Assembly (NCBI GenBank): GCA_033002965.1
Contig: JAURVB010013350.1
Span: forward strand, 37,758-101,757
Direction of reading: 5' to 3'
DNA from: Piper betle
Taxonomy: Eukaryota > Streptophyta > Magnoliopsida > Piperales > Piperaceae
DNA length: 64,000 bases
The notes beneath the pieces were generated by a model. That model saw only the letters and a list, made by a program, of their open reading frames with translations, was not told where the DNA came from and ran no database searches. The first letter of the stretch is position 1. Each line of letters opens with the position of its first letter. The translations under genes were made by a program, and so were the position numbers. This document shows, one piece after another, positions 12,087 through 24,435 of this stretch.

Positions 12087-12999
12087 GTATATAAAACTTA
12101 TTATTAGATAAGCCAATATTTCAAAAGATGGTACACAATCCACGTAGCCAATAACCAGTAAATTAAGTGGAGCTTACCTCTCGAAAAGTAAACTGTCAAC
12201 CAAAAAAGGCAGCAAACCCATACAAAAGTGCAGATGATAACAGTTCGAAAGGAAAATTTTTCATACGGAAATTCTCAAACCTTCCAAGGCAGAATGCACA
12301 GAAGTTGATTTCTAAATAGCAGGAGGCAGAAACTACTACAGTTACATTAACACATGGATAAATAAAAGCACCAAGAAAATAAAAACTGCCGACAAGATAA
12401 AAACATCACTTAGTGATCACTTTTATTCGTTATCTACAAGAGGATATCTACACATTCTTGAGCTTGACAGAACGCAGGAAAAGCAGTTGCAAACAACAAC
12501 CACGACAGCCCTTGACTTTTAGTAACAAGAGAATCATCGACATTACTTTACAACTTGAAGGGGTATATATATATAAAGATGCCATTTCTTAAATGACCCA
12601 CTTCAAGGCACCAATACAGTAATTACTTTGCAGAATAAGCTGCCACTTAATAGCAGACAGCACTGCATTTAATCACTTTATGTGCGTGTATACTCTCTAC
12701 AAAGAGAAGTTACCATCAATAGCTCAAAACTGAACAGAAGAAGGCCAATGCACCACTGCTAATGATATCCATCAACATAACATAAATATTGACCAAGCTG
12801 CCATAACCAGTTTTTTTGCATTAACACAGTACTTGAATTGTCAGCATGCCAAACACAAAGAACATCAGCCATAGTAATGGATCCGAGGGAAGGAAAGCAA
12901 GCATTCAGGGCACAGAGACGCATATCCAACAACATGCCCCCACCCCCAAACGATGGTTCAACCAGATATTTGACTGATCCTTCAACGGCATGGTACCAG
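12086..12999 (-). other. MED14 downstream flank, probable 3' UTR
   Basis: Single-copy-looking sequence between the MED14 stop codon and the repeat zone. No ORF resembling a known protein is present. Part of it is likely transcribed as 3' UTR; the polyadenylation site cannot be fixed from sequence alone. Confidence 0.5.
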
Positions 13000-15900
13000 T
13001 TAAGTTGCAGCAGAGGTGGTGGAAGCAGATCCATCTCTCAAATGCTGAAGTGAGACATGTAGAGTTCTTTGAATGGTCTCGGCCACAATCCTCAACCTTC
13101 CATGATTAGGATCTGTTCCAGGATTACTATTCACAATAGCAACTGACCTAGCCACTCTCTGTTTGCATACTTCCCAATCATCAACCCGTGCCCAACAAGC
13201 ACGACCTCCATGGCTGCCCTCTATTCCAAGAAGAGAAACTTGAGGGTTATCGCCAAATAAGTACCTCAAAGTCACAGACACACAATAGGGAAGCCAAGCA
13301 GCCCCACCAGCAGCATTTACATAAGGAATATGCACTGGATCAAGAACAACAGTCAAGCCAAAATCCACAGAACAATGAGATCTATCATAGCGGATATTAC
13401 TTTTTGAGGTAGGTGACTTTTCAAAATTTTCATCTGCGGTCCAACCAGAATGGTTCTCAAGGCTTAACTCTATGCGAGGTCTCTGCGAAGAGGCAATTTC
13501 CCCACCTTGTGACTGCCCTTTCTTCCAGGCTATCAACTTCAGAAACTCTCGGAGGACAGAGATAGGTAAGGTGAGAAGTGTAATAAAGGATGCCACACGA
13601 GAGGCATCGTAAGGCTCTGATGCAACTCTTCTGCTAAAGTAATCACATATCTCAGATGTTTCTGGAGATGTCAATTCCTCTTGAGTGCCAGACTGGGTTT
13701 GCTGTTGTTGTTGTTGTTGTTGATGATGGAAACGCTTGACACTTAACACTTGAAGCAGAAGTTGTACCCTGTGCACACTTACAGCAAAAACATATCCCCT
13801 GTTGCAAAAGGAAATTGAGATAACGTCAAAGACGAATAACCTTAGTCATGATAACAATGGATATCAAGCAGATTATGACTAAATTGACGACATGTGATGT
13901 ATATCCGTAGACAAAGAAGATTAGAAAAAAAAACAATAACAAAAAAAATTGAAATTGACACGAACCCTTGCAAAATCACAGCACCAATCAACTAAGCAGT
14001 ACAAACATCTTTCTTCCATTAAATAGCACAAACTTAGAGAAGGTAAAGATGTGTGAAAGCAATGAAGTAAATTCAACTATCCTGTCATGACAGAAAGAGA
14101 GGGCCACTGAGGATTAAGATAAAATAAGTCAATATAGAAATAACAAATTAACACTGAAAGATGTTGGCTGAACAAAATATGAACTCGTAACCAACATATA
14201 AATGAAGGGTTAATCAATGATGATGACAAAATTTGGAACGAGCCACACAGATTGATCATCATCTAAGGTTTCAGCAAACTTAGAGGCCGACACCAAATTT
14301 TCCATCATCACCTGATTTTATTTACAAAATTTGTGTGGGACAAGAAACCTGTGAGGATTAGACTTCACACTCACAAAGCTTTAAAACTTGCTGAACAACA
14401 AAGAAATTGAAAAAAAGAAACAAATGCTTGTAATAATCAACAGAAGTATTGCCATATTGCCCAACTAATTTAGGAAGAAAACTCACTTGATGATAAACAC
14501 GGTGCATTTTTTACACAATCTGCCATCAGAAGAATAATTTGTGACGCAGGACCATTTTTTACCCAAAGACTAAGGCTAAACAGGAGATTGGGAAATGAGG
14601 ATCAAGATTGCTTAAACATATAGGAGTTATTAGGTTATACCGGATCAAAAAATGTTGCCTATCTATAATTTGGAAAGTACAATTGTCAGCGTAAAAAATT
14701 GATGTTACAACAACCGGTACCAGATTTAACAGTGATATATTTCTTGAAAAGTGTATTTTTGAAATGTGTATTTTTGAGAATGAACAATGAAGATTAAAAA
14801 CCCCCAGCTATCAATATCCAGGTAGCTGCCATACAAGCAACATAATTTCGCAAGTACAGGATGTAGCTTAGTTTTCCAGAATTTAGAACCAACACCTTCT
14901 CAAAATAATGAAGACATGGTGCAACAAACAATCATAACAAGCCAAAAGAAAATCACTATCCAGGAATAGCATGAACTTCAAGAAATCTTACCCCACAAAA
15001 AAGCGCAAAGCTGGCTGCTCTTGGTCAAGATTCAACAAAGCTCCTTCATTCTCCTTCAGAATAGAACCGAGAATTTCCTTCAAAAGGTCTGGAAGCTGAG
15101 CAAACAACCACAGAACTCCAAGATACTTTAAAATACCACGTAGGACTTTCTTAAGTGCTGCAACTGGAACCCATCCACCACCATATCCCCCATCATCTCC
15201 AAGGCCAATAAAGGCCGTGTTCAGCTCTCCCCTAACATGGACTGGAACACCACTACCCGATGATATTCGCAAAGGCAAACCAGATCCCATAGCAGCTGCA
15301 GGAGCAATCATGGCAGGATTGACTCGAGTTAAACCACTTTGATTGCCAACCACTGTGGCAGGCCTAGACACGCCACCAGAATTTGGAAGTCGACTCCCAT
15401 TGGCTAGTGCAACTTGGGAACCTGTTACAGCAGGATTTGAATTACCTCCAGCTGAAAGAACTGAATGAACCCCACCAACAATTGGTTCCAAAGCATTTAA
15501 ACCCTGGGCCACATGTTCCATAATGAATGGTCGAAACTGTGGGCAAGGTAATGAACCCCCAGCAGATGGGCCTCCTTTGGGTGGTGTTGCCGGTTGGAGC
15601 CATACTTGATCTCCAGCAAAGCACCTCATATCCACAGCAAAATGCTTACGGTAGATGATTCTTATCCAATATGGGCCACGTAGCACTACAGAAACATCTA
15701 TAGGCAAGAGAGAACTTGGAACAATTCCTGGGCCACCTCTGCCAGCAACAGATAACATAGCAACACTTTGAAGGTTATGATTCCCATTACCGGCAGCTAC
15801 AACACCAGCATTCCCTGCAGCAGCAGTGGATACTGGCTGACTACCAGCAGAAAACGATGCACTGCTCTGTAAGAGTCCTTGGGGTGGAGAAAAACTAACA

Positions 15901-16799
15901 GGTTTATTTGAAAGAGGGGAAACGCCTGCCACATTTACATTATGAATTGCAGAAGCCACAGTGCCCGTCATTCTTGCAGGGCGAATAGCACCAGCAAGAG
16001 CAAGCAATGGTCCTGCAGTAAGACGAATGCAATCCAACAGAGGAGCAACTTCTGCCCCATTTATAAAATCCTCAAGGAACTGCAGAAATTAGGAAGTATG
16101 AGAACAATATTAGTATTAGAACTTGTAAAAAAAGCTAATCAAAAGGTTTACCAATTCAGCCATGGGAAGTATAAAAAAACTAATCAAACAATGATACACT
16201 AAGGCATTCACATTTCCCTGCCTAGCATTCAAAAGAATCTCCAACTAAGAAATGTAGTGAAGCTCTCATTATTGACAGCATTTACAGAACAATCCAAAAG
16301 TTAACAACAACGGCTGAAGAGATCCGGACATGTACTGATAATATCTATAGCAGGAAAAGGGACACCATTCAAAAGAATCTACAACTAAGAAATGTAGTGA
16401 AGCTCTCATTGTTGACAGCATTTTCGGTGCAATCCAAAAGTGAACAACAAAGGCTGAAGAAATCCGGATAAGTACTGATAATATCTATAGCAGGAAAAGG
16501 GACAAAGCAGCCATACTCTGAGAAAAAACAATATACAACTGGCATTTAGAAGAATAGGCTTAAAAAGTTCAAATACCACTTATGGACAAGAACTTAATCT
16601 AGAATAGTCAAATGCATAACACACACACACAGAATACAGACTATGAAATGACTCCACGTCCTTGAACCACTTGTACTTACATATTGTCAACCTATTGTCA
16701 GACTGCATCAACTGCTAGACAAGATATATGACATATATAAGTATTTGAGAATAAATGTGATGCAGTACATCATTAATTGAGTATTTTAGGACTTAAAAG

Positions 16800-16831
<32 letters not shown>

Positions 16832-19800
16832 ATCAACTGTGTTAAGATGTTATATTAGACCGACCAAACATGGCACTCTTTGTATATTAAGTAAATTAAG
16901 ACCTATCATGCTTCCAAAAATAGGACCTATCATGCGATAAGAATTCAAACCTTCGTATGTGGCCATAGTTGGTCAGGAGAGACATGCATCGTGCAACCTT
17001 CCTTTCCTGCTTCCCATTCTACAACAAAACGAGCCATTACTCCAGGCAGAGATCCAAAACTAAACCACAAACTCATCAGTCCAACTGATTCGATCCTAAA
17101 TGCTCTCCTGGTACTCTCAGTAACTTTGTCCCCATCCATACCAATCTTTGAGCTTGCTTGTACTTTAGTCTCAGTCGTTTCCTCCATCCTTTCTTCTCCT
17201 TTCACCCCAAGCAACTTCCGCATGCCAAGGGCAAATACACGAGCATTAAAAAGTCTCTTCAAATCTGCCACCATTTTTTTAATGCTATCGACTTCAACAG
17301 CTCTGTACATCAAGACAACCCCATCTGAATCATATCTAATATGAGAATCTACATCAGAAGTGTTAGCTATCCTAACTCCACTACCCCACAATGTGCCTAC
17401 ATGTCCTTTTTGAAGGTCCCATAAGTCACTAAAATATTGGTCATTTACTTTAACATTCCATATCATGCTCCCGGGTTTACCAAGACGAAGGCATATGTGA
17501 TGCCATGATGCATCTCTAGCAAAAGGAAGACGGAACCACAAGTTTGAAGATGGGGCCTTCACCCCTACTTCTTCAACATAGGGAATATCAAGAGCTTCCA
17601 TCTGACTGGTTAGTTGAGCATGCTTGATGCATAATGAACAGTGTCGAACAACATGAAGAAAAGTAGAAATGAAAACACTTTGAGGGGCACAACCACGATT
17701 TGCTTCAGCCACAATTCGACCGTATGAATATCCTTCACTTCTACAAGTCGATAATGAGGGGCAAAAAGATTGCGATTCAATCAAGTCAGGCGTGCCTTTG
17801 TCAACTGTTTTCCTTCTCTTTATGGATGTCCTGATAGAAGAATCTATTTCATTCATTGATGGCATGACCTGCAGAATATCTGAAAGCACGCGTTTACGAG
17901 AATTTTGCTTCCACTTTGCATTGTCTGATAACAAGCCACATTTATCATATTCCTGCAAATGACCTGCAAAAAGACATTGTTAAAAAGAGCATTGGGCACA
18001 ATTAATTAACTAAAACAATAGAATGTGTAATCAAGTCCTAAGGTAGCAATTGGAAACTTTCCCATAGTCACTGAAATGGTCCATGACTCCATATTGCAGT
18101 CAGGTAAAGTGAGACCAGGGGTAAGGACATCAATACAATACGAGGCAGGGAAGATTTTATAGGATTTGGGATTACTCTTGTAAGTGAAGCCCACCCATTT
18201 GAGCTATAGTGGCTAAAACTTATTCATTGGAAACCGGAAATGTAAAACTGTAATAAAAAAAAAACCATTGTCAAATCTCAAGCACAATATACCAAACTCT
18301 CAAAAAAGATCTGGTTTTCATCCATCAACTAAAAGGCATAACCAGAATACCAGATGAACTCAAAAAAGATCTTGAAATTAGAGATCAACATGGTTTAGGG
18401 CTTAGGGTTTATAGATCAACAAAAATTAGAGATTAACCATATTAAAAATAAATTGCCATAGTTAAATTTCAAGCATGATACACCAAACCCTCTAAAAGAC
18501 CTGACTCTCATTCACCAAAGAAAAGGCATAACCAGAATACCAGATAAACTCTTCAAACAAGACTCACAAGTTAGAGATCAACAAAGTAACTTGTTAGGAA
18601 ATATTCAATTGAGGTACCTGAAGATGAGGTCTTCAACCCACTTGTGTTGATGTTTGTCTTGGAGAGAATAGAGCCAGCTACTCTAAGCTGTGAGAGTCTA
18701 GAAGGCTGATTTCTTTGAGATTCACTCAAGATTTTCAGCTGATCTTCATCCGTTGCAACACTCACTTCACCAACATATGAATGAGATTTGAGAGAAGCCA
18801 ACTCCTTATCAAATTTTGAAGTTGGCAACCTTTGAGTGGAGGGACTCCTGACAGGATGAGAATATGAGTTAGCAGTGCCCAGCTGCTGTAAGCTTTTCAC
18901 AGTATTTGAAGCATATGCCTGGCTGTTTGATGTAGGACCACTTGAAGAAACTTTGACCATATGTGAGCTTTGTGGAACTTGCAAACTGCTGTCCCATTTG
19001 GGGGAGGTCATTAGCGCATTTTTATTCCCTGATAATTGACTGTAGCAGCATTTACATGTGAAAAAGATGTGCACAAAGATGACAGTGGATCTCTGGAAGA
19101 ATGAGGAACCACAGAAGACCCTCTATCCAAATCAAACACTTCATCAACTATGGCTGAGAAACTGGAGAGCAGACTCATTGTGCTCCGCATGGGAGCCTCC
19201 GTACCATAATCAGAGATAAGGCCATGCTCGGAAGGATGTGAAGCACCCACAACATTTGACAAAGAAGAAACCAACTGTTCCCAGTCAAGAAGGCTCAGAT
19301 TCAATTCATCTTCAACCATTTGCATCTGACTAATATCCACATCCTTGGATCGAATCACCTGATTGTTATTTCCACTAGTTTGTGCCTTTCCAAAAACATC
19401 TGGATGTGTCTCCAAAAGCTTAAAAAGTGGCTTAAAATCTTTGTCAAGTTGTATCAACAAGTAATAGGAGTCGGTGCACTGAGGAAACCCCATCAACAAC
19501 ACATTCAAACCATTCAAAAGAGCCTTGGGAATTATTACTGCTGCGAGAACTTGTTCATAAACCTGTGTCAATTTGAAGTTCCATTCATACAATTGATCAG
19601 CAACAAATGTTTTCTTAAATACTGCAGAGACAAAATACAAAAGGGCCAATACTATGTCAATATGAGTAAAGAATACTTAAACCCCTTTTCTGATCATGAG
19701 TGAAGCCTGCTTCCAGAAATGGCGTTCACACCCCTCTCCAATAAAGCCAACTTCATTTTGTTTCAAAATTTAATAAATTTTGCTATGAAGAGTAGCTTTA

Positions 19801-22800
19801 ACAAAAAATTTTGCTATCGCAAATAATAAAATGAGTAAAACATTCCATTTTTTCCCTTTTCAACTGAAAATGTTAATAAAAAACCATCACCATCAATAAA
19901 AGAGCATGATTGTCAATAATAATGCTCTTATTGTTTTCTTTCTTTCTTTTTGCAGAAAAAAGTTATTGAAATGACATCAAAATCAAGAAGAAGGCATGAT
20001 TGTCAAAAAAATCTAGTAAAAATATAAGACTTTTTGCCAGCAACTTCCAGTAACAGGATCGAAGTGCTGTTTTAAAGGTTAACACATAAAGGCGGATTGA
20101 TGTCCAAAAGGGACCGGCCATCATAACTTGGTCATTTCTTCTTACATGGATTATTAGGAGCCTTGTTCCAGACCACTTTTCTGAATAAGGTAGAACATGA
20201 TAGTCAGGTGTATAAAGAAGATTATGTTTCTCTTTTCCAAATAATTAACAAAGATGATGATGTAATAATAACAATAAATATATTAATTACCAAATCCATC
20301 CAAACACAATACTATATTTCTAAAAAATTCTAATAATTTAAATAATATTATAAAAAATCAGCATAGTTCACCGACTAAAACTTACCTTCAGACCTAGAAA
20401 TCTGCCAATTGAAGCAAATAAGTGCAGAATGCTTTTGCTTCTCAAATTTACAAAAACATCAGAAGCAGACATGCTGCCTTGATTTAAGGCTTCTTCACAT
20501 TCTAGTACTACCGATGCAACGAGGACATTCCTTGAAGCTTGCAGAAGGAATCGCCCAGTCCTGCAATTTGATAATGTTGCCACTTTATATCAAAACTGGA
20601 ATCAAGTGTGGCAAAGCAGCTTGAAAGAAAAATGCTTAAGTGTTGCCCACAATATTCTTCAATTAATCTTCCATTATTCACTCAGAACTTAGGTACATTT
20701 GAGTAAAAGAATAAATCTCATGCCAACAGCAGTAAAAACAAATAATCAAACCCTGTTCATGCAGAAGTTATTTGACCTGCATATCTGTTAAGTTGCATTA
20801 CCATATTCTAGTACAACATCATCACTGAGACCAGCACAAGAATATCTACTAAAGTCAACAGAGAGTTAATTCAACCATTGAGGTTCATGCAAACGCAGAG
20901 AGAAGAGGAGAGGCAGATGTTGCATCCTTTGGGAGAAAAAACAGTGAATTGTTATCTTAATTGACAGGGGCTTAGGAAAACATTCAGGGAAGAAAAAATG
21001 TATGTTGGACCCAGTTCCAATGGTCAAAGAAGATGAACCTGATATCAATTCCAAGAGTGATATAGGATGATCCATATGCCCGAACATGCATAACTTCATC
21101 AATCCCATCTCCTCCAACATTTGACTTACCGTCTTTCTGCACAGAGTAAAGAAGTTCATGAAATACAGTATCAAAATACTCCAGCTTACCCACAGAAACA
21201 AAAAGTAAATTTGTGAGACAAATGCAGAGCCATAAAGATTAAAGAAGCCAAAAAACAAAGGCTGATTAAATAAATGAAACAGAGCATCTGCACGTAAAAC
21301 AGATGTGGTGGGTACAGAAGTAACGTCAGGCAATAACGCAAGGAAAAGTTATATATAAAACCTAAGAACATATAAGAGAAGTAGATTATAACTCAGTCAT
21401 TGTCCATTTAAATGATGAACATGCTTATCCACTTAAATGGGTCAGAGGAATAAATCAATGTCCAAAGCTTGTTATAATAGAACAGCAGTCATGTTCGTTG
21501 AACAATAAACTAAAGAACAAGAGAGGGAGAGACACAAATGAACATGATGACATAAAAACAACAAAATACAAATCATGTCTTTTTTTTCCCCAACCTTTTT
21601 CAATTCAGCATCGCATGCAACTCCTGGACATTTAAGGAGAACATCTGCTGATGTCTGACATATCTGACTATTTTTCCCCAGGTCCTTGTATATTTCTAAT
21701 AGGCGTGTATGTTTATTGCACTTAATCACCCTTAAAAGCAACTTTTCAACATCAATACAACTTTGATCAAGAGCAAATTCGGCCTCCTTCCCAGTAGCAG
21801 GGTCAATGACGAATGTACTGTGCATACATCTTATCCTCATGTCCGGCCCTGGCTCAATCTTGATAAAGGGTGACAATACTTGCTCCGGGCCACCAAGACT
21901 TCGGTCACTATCCATCCAATATGTAATTTTCACACCAGGAGTCCTTAAAGCAGCAGATTCGGTGTCACCTTCTTGGCCTAATTGCTGTGAAGATGAGATT
22001 AAGCCTTGGCCAGCACTTCCATAGATCAGCTCTAAGTGTATTGCATCTTTCCATCTGTCTAGGCGCAGAGCTTTGACCTGTCTTATGACTGTATCCATGA
22101 TGAGTGCAACACAAAATTCATGGAGTATTGAGTATAAGACCATAAACGGATCATCTGAAGTTGCCATCCGACGTTCCAAATCATCCCCAAGGGCATGCCT
22201 TCTCATCTCTTCAAGTTTCACAACACCATTCTTTTCCCCAACAAGTAATTCCAAATGCAGTATCCTCCAGAGAGCTAGATGTCCTCGGTACCCAAGAGTG
22301 AGAAGAACCCTGAATTCTCCATCCACGGAGAGCAGGGCACTACCATCTGAAACAGTGACTTTAGATATTTCTTTGGGCAATGAGATCTCAAGAAGTTTAG
22401 ACCGCAAGAGAATGTCCAACTGCTTCAAGGCTGGTTTCTGTTCCTCTTCAGTAAGTGCAATATGAACTCCTAAATCTTCAATACATTTGGGCAAGCGCTT
22501 ATAACTTCCTGATAAAAGAACTTCCACGGCAGAAGGAACATCATATATAGGTGCCCGCGCTTGTTGCAGTCCTTCATGCATAAAGAATAGAGAATCAGCG
22601 GCTTGAGTGAAGCAAGTATCATGATTTGATAGAGTGGATGAAAGCTGTTGGCAGTACTGCACCAATGGAACCTGTAAACTAGGTCACAATCAGTTCTTTC
22701 TGGTTTTAGCAATAAAATCTAGAAGAAATAGATACAGAAAAAGTAATTCCAAAAAACGTGTGAGCTTGAAAAGACACAAATGGTTGACATTCATTTAAAA

Positions 22801-23864
22801 TACGAGGTTTACTTGTTTGGGTACACAAAAAATCATAGGACACCCAGAGCCATAAAAGCAGCTCAGCCTCTGACCATCCTTTTCAGCTAAACTTAAGAAA
22901 AGTACAAACATGAAACATTAATTCAGATAACCAATTAAATGCCGCTTTCCGCAAAGATGCTAATTTATGCAATAGAATTTTCCAAATCCATCAAACAGGG
23001 GCATTGAAGACAAGTGGTCGCCTCTCACTGAATATCCACCCTATAGAATTTCGAACTCAAAATAGTCTCCCAGTTTATCATATCATTTTTTCTCGCACTT
23101 TTATGATTCAGCTCAATTTCTCTTATGTTCAGCGAATCAAAACTTTATAACATGCCTAAATGCTCACAGAGCCCAATCCCCCCCTCCCATTTCATGTCTA
23201 CAAACTATAGTTTCCAAGCATCAAAAAACAAAAAAGATATGACAACTGAAGGTAAAGCCTTTCTGGTGAACATATTCATCGCAAGAAACGGGGGAAAATA
23301 CTCCATGCCACCCAAGATACTAGTACCAGAAACAAACAAGCACTCAGCACCAAACACCAATATCACATCATCAAGAAACAAGCTTTTTTTCCAAATCCAC
23401 CATAAAAGATATATGAAAATAGAACGCAATGCCCGCCTGGTGGATACTATCATCTAAGAGGGCAGATTAAAAGCTAACACCTTTAACCAAAAAAATAAAA
23501 TAAAATGATTTACTCGTATGTAAACATCGAATGCCAAAACCCTATAGCTCATTGTCAAGACACCAGTTCCAATCAACCAAACGAAGCCAACAACTACCAA
23601 CACCAGAGAGAAGAGGGATACAGAAACCGGAACCTGTTGACACCACTTGGAGAGGACGAGCAGGCGGAGCATCCGCTGGCGGGTCTTGAGGATGAACTTG
23701 AGGAGGCCAATCTTCTTCTCGGCGTCGGACTGCTCCCCGGCCTTGGAGCTCTCCACCAGATCCTTGAGCGCGAGGTAGGAGTCCTCGGCGGCCCGCCGCA
23801 CCACCGAGTGGAGCTCCACCGTCTGGCGCCCCAGCTCCGCCATTCCCCCGCCCGTCTCCGCCAT
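13000..23864 (-). CDS. MED14: Mediator of RNA polymerase II transcription subunit 14 (MED14/SWP), 8 coding exons, one frameshift
   Basis: Encodes the large scaffold subunit joining head, middle and tail of the nuclear Mediator complex; the Arabidopsis homologue is STRUWWELPETER. Coding exons on the minus strand: 23864-23634, 22671-21595, 21136-21039, 20560-20386, 19562-18618, 17963-16951, 16079-14992, 13798-13000. All junctions are GT-AG and all phases agree if one base is added at 19019-19023; the total is then 5427 nt, about 1808 aa (Arabidopsis about 1700). The N-terminal MED14 domain starts near residue 8 (MAELGRQTVEL) and includes CFTQAADSLFFMHEGLQQAR. Other conserved blocks are SKLLEISLPKEI, LGYRGHLALWRILHLELLVG, VRAYGSSYITLGIDIR, QMEALDIPYVEE, GPGIVPSSLLPIDVSVVL, AVDMRCFAGDQVWLQPATPP, GYGGGWVPVAALKKVLRGI and EICDYFSRRVASEPYDASRV. 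The start is the most upstream in-frame ATG; a second Met lies seven codons on and may be the true one. A poly-Q run lies in exon 8. Confidence 0.95.
13701..13722 (-). repeat. (CAA)n microsatellite coding for a poly-Gln run in MED14 exon 8
   Basis: The plus strand shows a run of 'ttg' triplets, read as about eight consecutive Gln codons just after RFHHQ in MED14. The tract sits in a region known to vary among plant MED14 proteins. Confidence 0.85.
16226..16505. repeat. 140-bp tandem duplication in MED14 intron 6
   Basis: Copies at 16226-16365 and 16366-16505 both start 'cattcaaaagaatct' and end 'aggaaaagggaca'. They differ at only a few positions, so the duplication is recent. Confidence 0.9.
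16804..16832. repeat. (TA)n microsatellite in MED14 intron 6
   Basis: Pure TA run of about 29 bp with no associated terminal repeat on either side; useful as an empty (TA)n site for comparison with the occupied ones. Confidence 0.9.
18262..18585. repeat. Diverged tandem duplication in MED14 intron 5
   Basis: Two copies about 187 bp apart share blocks such as 'aaaaggcataaccagaatac', 'gttagagatcaac' and 'accaaac'. Many substitutions indicate an older event than the one in intron 6. Confidence 0.75.
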
Positions 23865-24435
23865 CCCTCAGTCCAATCTCAGGGGTACGCCATCGGAGCT
23901 AGGGTTTCCGACGACCGTAAGGGGGGTGTCAATTCAAGGCGAGAAGCGGGTCAAGATGGAGCCTTTTTTAGGGGAATTGGCGAGAAGGCGGAGGGGATGA
24001 GGTGATGCGACGACGACGGCGGCGGCGGCGGACGGCGGTGCGAGGCGGAGAAAAGGGCGGCGCTTTTTTGCGGTGGACGAGACGACTCGGTGTGGGGTTG
24101 AAAACCTGTCGGACGGACGGGACGGACGGCTTTAAACGTCGTACGACCAAACTTCGTACCAAAGTCTTGCGGAAAGGAATGAATTAAGTAGGATCCACAA
24201 GGGGATTTGATTGAGCCGGATTCTTGTGAACTGTGATATCCCAACCAAATTATTTGTTCGTTTGGGCAAGACGATGAACTATTTTTATATTTTAAATTTT
24301 AAACTTGAGTTAATTATTTTAAAGGGATAAAAATAGTTTAAGTCCATCAAGGCTTGATAAAAAATAAAATGATTAAAAACACACACACTAAATTTTATTT
24401 AAATAAGTTAAAAACTATAAATAAAAAATTAGACT
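23865..24435 (-). promoter_or_regulatory. MED14 upstream region (5' UTR and promoter zone)
   Basis: This is all the unique sequence between the MED14 start codon and the next repeat. The first 200 bp are GC-rich with a CGG/CGA triplet run near 24005-24035, likely 5' UTR. Further out it becomes AT-rich. No TATA box can be called with confidence. A solo-LTR-like element begins at 24436, so the promoter has little room before repeat DNA. Confidence 0.5.
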
